Notes: generated from the sequence alone by a model not told the origin. Positions 7,560 to 16,871 are shown, counted from the stretch's first letter. The stretch is DNA of 64,000 nt from Halanaerobium saccharolyticum (GCF_004362045.1 NZ_SNWX01000016.1:1-64000), one strand, 5' to 3'. A program made the numbers and translations.

Positions 7560-9329
7560 ATCAAAAAAGCAGTGATTTTAACACTTATCTTTCTATGTAT
7601 TTTTGTCTTTTCTTTTCATCTCAAAGAAGAAATTTTGAAAAATGATTCAGTTAAAATATTTATTATAGATTCAAAAATAGATAAAGATTTTTTAAACAGT
7701 CCCGCCCTGAAAATTCAGCCCGAGAGCTCTCACGGCAGCAAAATAGCGGCAGTAATCCGCAGCCAGAGTCGGGTTAAGATTAAAACTTTATCTGCTGAAA
7801 ACCTCACAGGACGGATCGATGAAAATAACTATCTTGCCGCCTTAAGAGAAATCAAAAATTATGCGGTACTTCATCCCGAACAAAAAATAGTTGTCAACAT
7901 CAGCCTTGGTTTTGAAGAGTCCGGGTTTCAGCGGAAAATTATCAAAAAAATTAATGAACTTCAAAACATAGTTTTAGTGGCAGCGGCAGGTAATAATAAC
8001 CAGGAAAAGATCTCCTATCCGGCTAAATTCGAAAATGTAATAGCCGCTGCTGCTCTGGAAGGAAAAGGAAAAATGCCGGGCTCCAATTATGGTCAGGAGA
8101 TTGATTTCGCCGCCTCCGGGATTATAAAGATCACTCAGCGGTATTATCTGCCTGCATTTAATTTCAGTCGGAAATATAAATTAACAGGTACCTCCTTTGC
8201 AGCTCCTCAGGTTACAGCTTTAATTGCAGATGTTTTGAGTCTAAATCCAGAACTAAGTATTAAAGAAACTTTAAAAATTATCACAGCTACAGCTGATAAA
8301 ATTGCAGACCCTCTTTTTAGTAAAAACAAATTGGGAGCGGGCAGGATAGATAGATTTGAGGCCTTAAGTAAGGCCAGACCTCTTTATTTCTGGCTGCAGC
8401 TGGCAGTCTACAGCTCACTTATGCTTGCCGCTCTCTTTTTGCTCTATTTCTGCTGGCAGAAATATTCTATCAGTGGAATTTTTATATTTTTGATTGTTTC
8501 TGCCACTATATTTTTAATCCAGCCAATTTTGCTGCTGTTCTACTATCAATTTGGTCTCTTAAATATTATGCTTTTCCTTTTAAGCCTGGGGGCAATATAT
8601 GTTGTGTCTTTAAAGCTGCTTAAATTTTATCTTAAAAATTCCAGTAATTTTTCTTTAATGCTCAAAATTGGACCTCATTTAAATAATAAGCTGCAGGACC
8701 AGGTCGGCGAAAAAATCACCAGGTTTTTAACAGAAAATAATATCAACAAACAGAAATTGGAGCAAGCTATAATCAGCAGCCTGCGCCAGAGCTATTCTCA
8801 AAAAAAGATTGAATTTTATCTACAGCTTGCTGCTGCTTTTAAACTGCCACCGATAGCCTTAATTATAGAAAAAACTATGAATTCGAAAATTTCTGCCGGG
8901 GCTGCAGCTTCAAAATTAAATTTAGAACAAAAAAATAAAAAAGAGCAATTTATATTAATTGCTGAGCTGCTGGCAGTTATTTTTAATAATGACTATTCTG
9001 AAAAGAAAAAAGCTGCAGAAATTGCAGCAGCACTTAACTCAGCTTTGATTCTGATTCCTATAAAAAACACTCTTCAAAAAAGAAATCAGCTCCAGCTAAA
9101 TGATTCAGTTTTATTTTTTCTGCTGGATATCGTGGGTGGGTTTGCGGAAATGGCAGCCGATTTTACTCCTCTGCTTAAAGAAATAATTACTCAGGCAAGT
9201 AATCCCTGGCTTAAATTTCACGCTCTACAGGCTTATCAAACAGTTGGAATTGGGGATAGTGACTACCAGGAATTTATAAACAAAATAAAGGCAAAAGAAA
9301 AAGAGCCCGTTTTACTGGCTCTCAAATAA
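7560..9329 (+). CDS. Membrane-anchored subtilisin-like (S8) serine protease with helical cytosolic tail
   Basis: The peptidase has Asp (IIDSKID, about residue 37), His (SSHGSKIAAVI, about 58), oxyanion Asn (AAAGNNN, about 145) and Ser (GTSFAAPQVTAL, about 212). An N-terminal hydrophobic anchor is followed by the protease domain, three membrane segments (about 277-299, 306-328, 333-354) and about 230 residues of HEAT-like helices. The nearest ATG/GTG/TTG start is GTG at 7572, 19 bases from AAAGGAGG and too far. An ATC at 7560 is 7 bases from it and gives the typical IKKAVILTL N-terminus, so ATC is preferred. The propeptide usual in secreted subtilases is absent or very short. Confidence 0.82.
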   Translation: MKKAVILTLIFLCIFVFSFHLKEEILKNDSVKIFIIDSKIDKDFLNSPALKIQPESSHGSKIAAVIRSQSRVKIKTLSAENLTGRIDENNYLAALREIKNYAVLHPEQKIVVNISLGFEESGFQRKIIKKINELQNIVLVAAAGNNNQEKISYPAKFENVIAAAALEGKGKMPGSNYGQEIDFAASGIIKITQRYYLPAFNFSRKYKLTGTSFAAPQVTALIADVLSLNPELSIKETLKIITATADKIADPLFSKNKLGAGRIDRFEALSKARPLYFWLQLAVYSSLMLAALFLLYFCWQKYSISGIFIFLIVSATIFLIQPILLLFYYQFGLLNIMLFLLSLGAIYVVSLKLLKFYLKNSSNFSLMLKIGPHLNNKLQDQVGEKITRFLTENNINKQKLEQAIISSLRQSYSQKKIEFYLQLAAAFKLPPIALIIEKTMNSKISAGAAASKLNLEQKNKKEQFILIAELLAVIFNNDYSEKKKAAEIAAALNSALILIPIKNTLQKRNQLQLNDSVLFFLLDIVGGFAEMAADFTPLLKEIITQASNPWLKFHALQAYQTVGIGDSDYQEFINKIKAKEKEPVLLALK

Positions 9330-10241
9330 TTACTTTAGTTGAGAAATCTCAGCCAGCACCCAGTCTCTAAACTGCTTTTGATCAATTTCTACTGCCAGCT
9401 TAACATTTTTTGCGGCTGTATATCTTCCGGCTAAATCAGCAACTGTAGTTCCGGCCGCCGGGCCCTCAACAGCAACTTCCATTTGAGTTTCCTGAAATTT
9501 AAATATCTCCGGCTTCAGTAGATAGCAGATTGTGCAGATATCATGCATCATTAAACCGGCCTGATCTAAATCTCCACCGCGATAGTGGGTAAATAAAGAA
9601 TAAAGCATCTCTCCAGCTCTGCCCAGCGACTTTACTTTTTCGATATCAGTTCTAGTTAAAAGGGCTCTGGTAGTTACCCGCAAGCCAAAGATTGTAATCG
9701 GCAGACCGGAATTAATAACCATCTGGGCTGCATGAGGATCAACTTTTATGTTAAATTCCGCACTTGTATTAGTATTTCCACCAATGGTGGAACCACCCAT
9801 AATCACAATTTCTTCAATTTTTGGTTTAACTTCTGGGTACATACTGAGCAGCAGAGCCACATTTGTCAGGGGGCCAATTGTCACCAGAGTAACTTTTTCC
9901 TCACCCGCTAAAATTCTATTTTTAATCTCCACTGCTGCATGTTTGGGAAGCAGCTTACGGCTGCTCTCGGGAAAATCAAAACCATTCATCCCGGTTTCTC
10001 CGTGAAACTGACTTGCATCTTCGTATTCGCGCAGTATCGGTAGAGAATTACCCTTTGCCAGAGGAGTATCTTTTTCAAAAAAATCTAGAATTTTCTTTGC
10101 ATTTTCAGTTGTATAATCAAGATTAACATTTCCGGCGACTGTACTCAGCATTTCCACCTTCAGTTCCAGATTATTTAAAGCAATTGTTAAAGCTGCTGCA
10201 TCGTCTATTCCTGGATCTGTATCAATTATAATTTTTCTCAC
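9330..10241 (-). CDS. Inosine/uridine-preferring nucleoside hydrolase
   Basis: A 303-residue ribohydrolase that cleaves nucleosides to base and ribose. The N-terminal IIDTDPGIDDAAAL is the Ca2+-binding DxDxxxDD signature. VTIGPLTNVALLL, VIMGGSTIGGNTN and AEFNIKVDPHAA are the other family strands, and HDICTICYLLKP carries the C-terminal catalytic Asp. It starts at GTG behind AGGAGATG. It is 48 bases downstream of the nitroreductase-like gene on the same strand. Its stop abuts that of the convergent protease with no intervening base. Released ribose could feed the ribose locus at 20-28 kb. Confidence 0.9.
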   Translation of the reverse strand: MRKIIIDTDPGIDDAAALTIALNNLELKVEMLSTVAGNVNLDYTTENAKKILDFFEKDTPLAKGNSLPILREYEDASQFHGETGMNGFDFPESSRKLLPKHAAVEIKNRILAGEEKVTLVTIGPLTNVALLLSMYPEVKPKIEEIVIMGGSTIGGNTNTSAEFNIKVDPHAAQMVINSGLPITIFGLRVTTRALLTRTDIEKVKSLGRAGEMLYSLFTHYRGGDLDQAGLMMHDICTICYLLKPEIFKFQETQMEVAVEGPAAGTTVADLAGRYTAAKNVKLAVEIDQKQFRDWVLAEISQLK

Positions 10242-10289
10242 TAAATCATCTCCTGTTTGGTCATTAGTTATTCACTCTGATTAATTCAT

Positions 10290-11048
10290 TTATAGTTTAA
10301 CTGTACCCAGGTAATTATAATTTTCTACTGGAGCCGGACTTTTGTCCAGCTTTGTAAATTCAAATTTCTGATCATGTTCTTCTGCTGCCAGCCAGAGATG
10401 AGCTAGAGCTATTCCCATATCAATTCTATTCATTTTTTCATAGAAAAACTTCTTAATAAAATTAGGTTCCAGCTGATAAAGATGAATCCGCTCTGACTCT
10501 GTAATAAAATACCAGGGCTGACCATTAGTTGCCGAAGGGGCCAGTCTTGCTGCTTCCAGCAGATCATAATGCTGATTACCCTTTTTTATTTCTGCCAGCG
10601 GTTTACGATCAAAATCTTCAATGGAATCCCGCTGACTTGCTTCAGCAGGTCGACCAAAAACCAGGGTTATTACATATTCTAAATCAGATTCTGCTACAAT
10701 TTCCTTTTTGGGTTTGGCCATTCCAAACCAGCAGCTGCCTAAATTATTTGCAGTCAGATATAAATCAAGCTGCTGCAGGATAAAACCTGCATTTAAAAGA
10801 TAATCTCCCTTGGGCTCCGAAAAAAACTGCAGGTAATGAGGGGATTTAATTGGAAGCAGACTTTTTACTGCCTCTGAATTTACAATTTTAGCCTCGAATT
10901 TGATTTCTGGGTCTAACTCTTTTATCTGCTTTAAAAAATCAGTTATTTCTTTGAGCTCATTTTCGCTCAGCTTTTCCTCTTCGTATTTTCTGATTGACTT
11001 ACGCTTATAAATTGCCTGATACAGTTCTTCTAAATTGCGATCTTCCAT
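10290..11048 (-). CDS. Nitroreductase-family protein, second copy
   Basis: A 252-residue paralogue of the protein at 4610-5407. The N-terminal IYKRKSIRKYEEEKLS is the FMN-contact segment. AARLAPSATNGQPWYF (about residues 166-181) is the second FMN loop, and ANNLGSCWFGMAKP matches the GTCWV helix of the paralogue. Start ATG behind AAAGGAGAG. It lies between the SNF2 gene (87-base gap) and the nucleoside hydrolase. The substrate is unknown. Confidence 0.78.
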   Translation of the reverse strand: MEDRNLEELYQAIYKRKSIRKYEEEKLSENELKEITDFLKQIKELDPEIKFEAKIVNSEAVKSLLPIKSPHYLQFFSEPKGDYLLNAGFILQQLDLYLTANNLGSCWFGMAKPKKEIVAESDLEYVITLVFGRPAEASQRDSIEDFDRKPLAEIKKGNQHYDLLEAARLAPSATNGQPWYFITESERIHLYQLEPNFIKKFFYEKMNRIDMGIALAHLWLAAEEHDQKFEFTKLDKSPAPVENYNYLGTVKL

Positions 11049-11134
11049 CTTATCTCTCTCCTTTGGTTGGACCCGCTTTCGGATTTAAACTACTCCTGTT
11101 ACAGCAGTAAAAAATTTCTGATTTTAGATTAAAA

Positions 11135-14100
11135 CTAAAATGCCAGAAGTTCCTGAATGTCCTCCCAGTTAATAGCTTTAATTGGATTAACATTATTTTC
11201 AATTATATTATTGAAAAGGTCCTGTTTGCGCTCCTGCAGTTTTAACATTTTTTCTTCTACTGTGCCTCTGGTAATTAGCTTGTAGACCATCACCCGGTTC
11301 TCCTGGCCCAGACGGTGAGCTCGATCTGTGGCCTGGCGCTCGACCATTGGATTCCACCAGGGATCAACATGAACTACCATATCAGCAGCAGTTAGATTTA
11401 AGCCAACTCCACCCGCCTTGAGACTGATTAAAAATATTTTAACTTCCGGATTGCTGTTAAACTCTCTTACCTTTTCCATCCGTTTTCTGGTTGAGCCATC
11501 AAGATAGAGAAAATTAATCCCCTGCTGTTCTAAGTCATCTCTAATCAGCTTCAGCATTTTAACAAACTGACTGAAAACAATAATTTTATGGCCGCCACTT
11601 AAGGCATCAGACAGCAGTTCTCTTAAAGCATCAAGCTTACCTGAATTATGAGCCCTTCCTTCCTCTCCTAAAACTAAAGAGGGATGATTGCAAATCTGAC
11701 GCAGTTTAGTCAGGACTGCCAGCACATTAATCCGGGAACGATTAAAACCTTTTTCATCTACAGTCTGCTGCAGCTCTCCCCGGACTTCTTCCAGCACGGT
11801 CTGATAACTGTCTTCCTGCAGCTGGGTCATGCTGACCGGATGGACATTAACAATTTTTTCGGGAAGTTCTTTTAAAACCTCTCCCTTGCGGCGCCTTAAT
11901 ATAAAGGGCGCTACTCTTTCTTTAAGCTCTGTCATTTTAGCCTGCTCGTTGTTTTTGTTGATCGGTGTTAAAAAGTTTTTCTTAAAATAGCTGTAATTCC
12001 CGAGATAACCGGGCATCAAAAAATCAAAAATCGACCAGAGTTCTTCCACAGAATTCTCCAGTGGGGTTCCGGTTAAAGCCAGCCTTGATTCAGCCTGAAT
12101 ATTTTTGACCGCCTTTGCTCTTTTGGTCCGGTGATTTTTTATATGCTGGGCTTCATCTAAAATCGCAAAAGAAAAAATCCAGTTCTCCTGATTCAGCTCT
12201 TCCACATCTCTGCTGATAGTTGAATAAGAAGAAATTATTAGATCATAGTTATTAAAATTCTGACGCATTTCCTCTCTCTCAGCTGGAGTGCCATAATAAA
12301 CTAAAGTTTTTAAATCATCAAAAAACTTATCAGATTCCTCCTGCCAGTTATAAATCAAAGTTCTGGGACATAAAACTAAAGCAGGTCTCTCAGGCCTGAC
12401 ACTCTTCAGCAGAGTCAGCATCTGCAGGGTTTTTCCCAGACCCATATCATCTGCCAGAATTCCGCCAAAGTGATATTTATGCAGAAAACGCAGCCAGTTA
12501 TAACCATTTTTCTGATAATCACGCAGTTTACCTTTGACACCAGGTGGAATCTCTCTTTCTTTAACAACATTAAGACCGCTAATTTCATTTTCCAGTTCAT
12601 TAAATACTTTATTACCTTTAAAGTTAATACCACTTTTTTCTACCAGATTTTTATAATATAACAGATTATGGTAGGGAGCACGATAGCTGTCAGCCTGTGT
12701 TTCAGCATCTTTAAGCATCTGCTCAACTTTTTCTTCCTGAGCACCACTTTCTAAGATATAATACTGATTGTCCAGCTTAATATAAGCCTCTCCCTTTTTA
12801 TTGTAAGAAATCAGCTGCTGCAGCTCCTGGCGGCTGTAAGTCTGGCCGCCCAGATTATAGCTGATGGAAAAATCAAACCAGTTAATCCCTTTACTATCAT
12901 CAATCTCAACTATGGGCTCCAGCTTAACTTCCTTAATCTCAATCTGATCAAAACTCTGACTGCGCTCAACCTTCCAGTCTTCCGGAATATGAGTCATCCC
13001 ATCTGTTATAAACTCCTGGATCTCACTGTTATCCCGGAGAATAAAATGTTCGGGCCGAACTTTGAAATTATATTCCTCCAGAAATTCAATTACTTCAGCC
13101 AGAGCCTTGTTATCTCTGCCATACCAGAGTTCTGGATCTTCTTCATCCCTTTTATAAATGTTCTGGTCGGTATCTATACCAAGCAGCTCAGTGTTGCTGT
13201 ATTTTTCTCCGGCAAATTCCACTACCAGCTCACAGCTGATTTTTCCCTGTTCATAGTCCAGCTTCAAATCAAACTCAGGACTTTCTTTAATCAGTTCATA
13301 ATCCTGCAGCTCTTTTGAGCGCTCAAGTTCAAGATTTTTCTCAAGAGTTGGTAAGATTTCAAATAAAAATTCTCCCTGCCGCTGTTTAGGAATCAAAAAC
13401 TTAGCCGGCAGTTCAGAAAAATTATAAAAGTCAATTTTATGAACAGTATTTTCGATTAAAGTCCAGCGGCAGTCATTTTCGCTGCCCTGATAAATCGGAA
13501 AATCTTCCTCTTTTAAATCAATTGTAATCTCGTCCAGATCACCTTCCATTTTCAGCTCCGGCTTTAGAGTTTTTCCTTTTTTAATGATAACTCCATTTTC
13601 CTCCAGCTGCAGCTTGAAATTTTTACTTAACTCCAACAGAAAATCTAAGTTTTCTTCATTTTTGATTAAAAGCAGAGAACAGCCCCGACCTTTGCTTTTA
13701 AGCAGATCTGATAAATTCTCCAGAAGTTTTAATTCTCTGCCGTAAAAATGTTTCTGAAGCAGGCTTTCTTTATAATAAGCATAGCGCTGATCTTCATTTA
13801 AAGAATTTACAACTTCCTCCAGCTCCTGCTGGCTTAAATAATCGGAATCAAAAATCAATTTAAAATTTTTCAGGTCCTGATTTAAAATTCCCTTAACACT
13901 ATATTCCAGTTTGGGCATTTCGCTTTCATCATAATTTTTGGTGATTTCCAGCAGGCTCTTAAAACTGCGGTCAGCAATCCGCCGCTCAACAAGATCAGCT
14001 TCAGAACTCTTCGCTGAATCTTCGTTTGAGAATTTAAACTCTGATATTTCCTGCTCCTGATCAGCTGCAGGCTCATAATTAACCTTTGGTGAACGAAAAT

Positions 14101-14386
14101 CCTCCTCCATAAATTTATGGAGTACAGCCACCTCATGTTTGCAGTATTCTTCCCAGTCATAGGGACAGTCACAGCTGCTGTTAATCTCGATCATATCTTT
14201 TCGCAATCTAATTTCCGAATCAACTTTGTACTTTATTGTTCCCGATACCCGGGCAGAAATTTTGTAATAATTGGGCTCAACTTTATTAATCCTGTACTGT
14301 AAAACCCGTCCCATATTATAATAATTAATTCCGCGTTTATATATTTTATTTGAAACCAAATTTTTGATAAAATCTCTGCTGCTCAT
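11135..14386 (-). CDS. SNF2-family DEAD/DEAH-type helicase with SWIM zinc finger
   Basis: A 1083-residue Swi2/Snf2 ATPase. The start is ATG at 14386 behind AGGAGC; a further upstream ATG would run into the hepT gene. The SWIM zinc finger CDCPYDWEEYCKH is at about 72-84 (CxC, CxH). The motor holds motif I DDMGLGKT (about 647), DEAQ box (about 742), LTGTPLENS, and motif VI HRLGQENRV near the C-terminus. A 500-residue middle section of low similarity precedes the motor. It probably remodels protein-nucleic acid complexes. It directly follows hepT in the same orientation (19-base gap), which hints at a defence setting, but no known multi-gene defence partner is present. Confidence 0.88.
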   Translation of the reverse strand: MSSRDFIKNLVSNKIYKRGINYYNMGRVLQYRINKVEPNYYKISARVSGTIKYKVDSEIRLRKDMIEINSSCDCPYDWEEYCKHEVAVLHKFMEEDFRSPKVNYEPAADQEQEISEFKFSNEDSAKSSEADLVERRIADRSFKSLLEITKNYDESEMPKLEYSVKGILNQDLKNFKLIFDSDYLSQQELEEVVNSLNEDQRYAYYKESLLQKHFYGRELKLLENLSDLLKSKGRGCSLLLIKNEENLDFLLELSKNFKLQLEENGVIIKKGKTLKPELKMEGDLDEITIDLKEEDFPIYQGSENDCRWTLIENTVHKIDFYNFSELPAKFLIPKQRQGEFLFEILPTLEKNLELERSKELQDYELIKESPEFDLKLDYEQGKISCELVVEFAGEKYSNTELLGIDTDQNIYKRDEEDPELWYGRDNKALAEVIEFLEEYNFKVRPEHFILRDNSEIQEFITDGMTHIPEDWKVERSQSFDQIEIKEVKLEPIVEIDDSKGINWFDFSISYNLGGQTYSRQELQQLISYNKKGEAYIKLDNQYYILESGAQEEKVEQMLKDAETQADSYRAPYHNLLYYKNLVEKSGINFKGNKVFNELENEISGLNVVKEREIPPGVKGKLRDYQKNGYNWLRFLHKYHFGGILADDMGLGKTLQMLTLLKSVRPERPALVLCPRTLIYNWQEESDKFFDDLKTLVYYGTPAEREEMRQNFNNYDLIISSYSTISRDVEELNQENWIFSFAILDEAQHIKNHRTKRAKAVKNIQAESRLALTGTPLENSVEELWSIFDFLMPGYLGNYSYFKKNFLTPINKNNEQAKMTELKERVAPFILRRRKGEVLKELPEKIVNVHPVSMTQLQEDSYQTVLEEVRGELQQTVDEKGFNRSRINVLAVLTKLRQICNHPSLVLGEEGRAHNSGKLDALRELLSDALSGGHKIIVFSQFVKMLKLIRDDLEQQGINFLYLDGSTRKRMEKVREFNSNPEVKIFLISLKAGGVGLNLTAADMVVHVDPWWNPMVERQATDRAHRLGQENRVMVYKLITRGTVEEKMLKLQERKQDLFNNIIENNVNPIKAINWEDIQELLAF

Positions 14387-14405
14387 TCTTTCAGCTCCTG
14401 TGTTA

Positions 14406-14822
14406 CTAATTATTTTTGGCCATTTTTTGAAGCATTTTTTGAGAAAACTCTTCAATTCTCTCAATTTCATTTTCTATTATTGCCTCCACAATTTTTAAGT
14501 TTAACTTTTGGTACTCGTGAACTGCAATATTTCTAAATCCAACCATTGCTTTTAATTTCTCTGCCATTTTATCTTCAATCAGATTATTTTCTGATAAAAA
14601 TTGAAAAGCATCTCGACTATTTTGAGGTACCCCTAAATCAAGTTCTGCCACCAGGTGCATTGCAATATCAATTGCTGCCTCAGAGAGACGCTGAATATTT
14701 AAAATAATAGAATCCTGTTTGGTATAATTCTTTAGATTCTCAGGATTATTCTGATATTCTTCCTTAATTCGTTTAAGACAGCGTTTAACTGTTTCATTTT
14801 TATTAATTAAAATATCATCCAT
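14406..14822 (-). CDS. hepT: HepT-like HEPN toxin (DUF86)
   Basis: A 138-residue all-helical HEPN-domain ribonuclease-type toxin. The catalytic and modification motif Rx4HxY is present as RNIAVHEYQ. It starts at ATG 14822 behind AAGAGGTG and overlaps the 3' end of the mntA gene by 8 bases, so translation is coupled. In characterised HEPN/MNT pairs the antitoxin adds AMP groups to the motif Tyr, which is retained here. The antitoxin lies first in the operon, as expected. The SNF2 gene follows 19 bases later. Confidence 0.88.
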   Translation of the reverse strand: MDDILINKNETVKRCLKRIKEEYQNNPENLKNYTKQDSIILNIQRLSEAAIDIAMHLVAELDLGVPQNSRDAFQFLSENNLIEDKMAEKLKAMVGFRNIAVHEYQKLNLKIVEAIIENEIERIEEFSQKMLQKMAKNN

Positions 14823-15207
14823 TTCCAGCACCTCTTTCAATCTTTTCTATAATTTCTGTTCTTTCTTCATTGAGACGGGCATATTTTTTCAAGACTAAAA
14901 GTTCAAATTTCTGTTTCTGCTGTTTATTTTTAGCATAAAGAAGTTTCCCCTGAATAATCTGAGTCTTAAATACTGTAGAAGCCTTAGACAAATCAATTAA
15001 ATCCACTTCAATATTTAATTCGGAGGCCAACTTCTGGGCAGTTAAAAAACGCTGATAATCATCAATCTTTTTCGGAGTTAAAAATGCCAGGTCCAGATCA
15101 CTGTCATCTCTTACCTTACCGCTGGCATAGGACCCAAAAAGATAAATCAATTCAGCCTTCAGCTCCTCTATTAAAAATGATTTTATATAATCAAGATCTA
15201 AATCCAT
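14815..15207 (-). CDS. mntA: MntA-like nucleotidyltransferase antitoxin
   Basis: A 130-residue minimal nucleotidyltransferase. The signature GSYASGKVRDDSDLDL provides GSx10DxD with both metal Asp residues. It is predicted to neutralise HepT by AMPylating its Tyr. The C-terminal VFKTQIIQGKLLYAKN is typical of the group. Start ATG behind GGAGG. A plausible promoter, TTGTTC-17-TATAAT, lies about 40-70 bases upstream on the minus strand. Confidence 0.9.
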   Translation of the reverse strand: MDLDLDYIKSFLIEELKAELIYLFGSYASGKVRDDSDLDLAFLTPKKIDDYQRFLTAQKLASELNIEVDLIDLSKASTVFKTQIIQGKLLYAKNKQQKQKFELLVLKKYARLNEERTEIIEKIERGAGNG

Positions 15208-15311
15208 TTTTCAGGCCTCCAATTTAAAGTCTATATTTCATTATATTATATCTGATCGGGAAGAACAACAGGAAATGAGATTAAATTTGAGTCTGGATGG
15301 GAGTTTTGAAA

Positions 15312-15492
15312 TTAGTTGCTGTTCCATTTTTGGGATTGGGGGTTCCAAATTTGATTGAAATTTTCGTCATTATATATTGCATCATAAACAGGTTTTAAAA
15401 ATTCCTTAATATAATCTATTACATTTTCAAAACTTATATCAGCTTTATTAATTCTCTTCAGAAATAACTGCCACTGCTTAATTTTTACTCAT
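15312..15492 (-). pseudogene. Deleted AbiEii-type toxin: start codon plus C-terminal remnant
   Basis: The ATG at 15492 overlaps the AbiEi stop codon (ATGA arrangement), as in intact abiEi-abiEii pairs. Only MSKN is read before a stop at 15478. From 15479 a different frame continues for 55 codons to a TAA at 15312. It reads KQWQLFLKRI, then FENVIDYIKEFLKPVYDAI, which resembles the C-terminal end of AbiEii/AbiGii-type nucleotidyltransferase toxins. The simplest reading is an internal deletion of the whole catalytic part. The family assignment of the tail comes from its sequence style and from the adjacent antitoxin; no search was run. Confidence 0.7.
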
Positions 15493-16094
15493 ACCAAAAC
15501 CTCCAGATATTTCGAAATTTTATCTTCTGCAGAAGTTCCCTGAGCATATGTCAACAGTTTATTTATATTCTTTTCAGGAAGCTTAAGATATTCCTTTAAA
15601 CTTTCAATCAAAATGTCTTTGGGAATTTCATAACTATATCGGAAAGAGTCTGAAATACTTTTTTCAATATCATAAATTTTAATTAAATGTTGATTTACTT
15701 TAACTTTATTTATTCCCTGACTGTAATATTTTTCAGTAAAATAATAGAGGTTAATAGGAGGATAATCAACTTTATTTATTTTTTTGTCATTTGGTATAGC
15801 TATTTGATATTCAAGTGGTGTATAAGTTGTAAGATTATAATAAGACAAAGCTGTAGTTAGACAAATTACTCCTTCTGGAATAATTTTTGAAACATCCACT
15901 AGTTCATCTATCGAATTAAATTTTTCATTATTCCATTTATAAAGACCACGCTTAAGTTTAATAATTTCTCCACTTTCCAGTAAATCACTTAAATATTTGC
16001 GATGAATACCAGCCTCACTTATATCTTTAGCATGTGCATAACCGTTATTATTTAGAAAAATTTTTTTGATTTTTGCTTTAGTTTTATTTCGCAT
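15489..16094 (-). CDS. AbiEi-family antitoxin (type IV toxin-antitoxin), orphaned
   Basis: A 201-residue protein. The N-terminal winged helix (residues 5-60: GYAHAKDISEAGIHRKYLSDLLESG, split by a turn, then IKLKRGLYKW) matches the AbiEi DNA-binding domain. The rest (VICLTTALSYYNLTTYTP, IYDIEKSISDSFRY) is the AbiEi antitoxin domain. Start ATG behind CAAGGAGAG. AbiEi normally represses its operon and protects against AbiEii. Here the toxin is reduced to a scar (15312-15492), so the protein may persist only as a repressor or as protection against a related toxin on incoming DNA. Confidence 0.85.
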   Translation of the reverse strand: MRNKTKAKIKKIFLNNNGYAHAKDISEAGIHRKYLSDLLESGEIIKLKRGLYKWNNEKFNSIDELVDVSKIIPEGVICLTTALSYYNLTTYTPLEYQIAIPNDKKINKVDYPPINLYYFTEKYYSQGINKVKVNQHLIKIYDIEKSISDSFRYSYEIPKDILIESLKEYLKLPEKNINKLLTYAQGTSAEDKISKYLEVLV

Positions 16095-16190
16095 AATAAA
16101 CTCTCCTTGAACAAATTAACTGCTTTGATTAGATTGTCACAGTATTTTTGTTCATCTTTTATTTAATTATACCTCTCTCCAGGCTTAACA

Positions 16191-16856
16191 TCAACTATTT
16201 TTCAGGACCTGTTTTAGGTTGCGGATAAAGACTTCATTATCCGGCTCCTTTTCAATTGCTTTTTTAAAAAATTGAGCTGCCAGCTCTTTATTCCCAAGAT
16301 TATTATTATAAATTGCTCCAATCTGATTGTAAACATAACCTGTCTGGTCATAATAATCAACTGCATCTCTTAAAAGCTCAACACTCTGCTGCCAGTTTTC
16401 TTTTTTCTGTTCTTCAACTGATTCTTTGAGCAGCTTAAAATATTTAAGATAATTTTCTTTCAATTCCTCACTGCCACAGATTACTTCCTTTTTGCGCTCA
16501 TAAATTTCTTTCCCGGGCTCCAATTCTAAAGCTTTATTGATTGCTTTTTTGGCAGCCTCCCACTTTTTTTGCAAAATATTAACCTCAGCCAGGGTGGCCC
16601 AGAGAAAATCATGTTCCGCTTCAATCTCAATTGCTTTATTTAAATATTCTTCTCCCTCATCCAGTTTATCCTGTCCGATCAGGGCTCCAGCTAAATTAAA
16701 AAAGAGCATTTCTCTGTCAACCTGCTGGCTGTCTTCTATTTGAAATAAAATTTCTGCCGCTTCCTGATAATAACCGTCATCCAATTTTTTGATTCCCTGA
16801 TTGAAAAGTTTTTTGTCTTTAAATTTTTTGAAAAAGTTTTTAATTTTATTCAGCAT
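16191..16856 (-). CDS. Tetratricopeptide-repeat protein
   Basis: A 221-residue helical protein with about five TPR units. Examples are LFFNLAGALIGQDKLDEGEE, HDFLWATLAEVNILQKKWEA and GYVYNQIGAIYNNNLGNKEL. The N-terminus is basic (KIKNFFKKFKDKKL) without a signal peptide. Start ATG behind AAGGATGA. It lies 15 bases after the Fic gene and is probably co-transcribed. It probably serves as a protein-protein adaptor; the partner is unknown. Confidence 0.82.
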   Translation of the reverse strand: MLNKIKNFFKKFKDKKLFNQGIKKLDDGYYQEAAEILFQIEDSQQVDREMLFFNLAGALIGQDKLDEGEEYLNKAIEIEAEHDFLWATLAEVNILQKKWEAAKKAINKALELEPGKEIYERKKEVICGSEELKENYLKYFKLLKESVEEQKKENWQQSVELLRDAVDYYDQTGYVYNQIGAIYNNNLGNKELAAQFFKKAIEKEPDNEVFIRNLKQVLKNS

Positions 16857-16871
16857 TTTATCATCCTTTAG

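Noticed and set aside
11135-14386. SNF2 gene as DISARM DrmD or another named multi-gene defence component
   Set aside because: None of the expected partner genes (methyltransferase, DrmA/B/C type) are in the neighbourhood.
14387-14470. Longer N-terminus for the SNF2 protein
   Set aside because: It would overlap the end of hepT and has no ribosome site. ATG 14386 follows AGGAGC.
15312-16094. Functional AbiE toxin-antitoxin system
   Set aside because: The toxin frame ends after four codons and lacks any catalytic part. Only a C-terminal scar remains.
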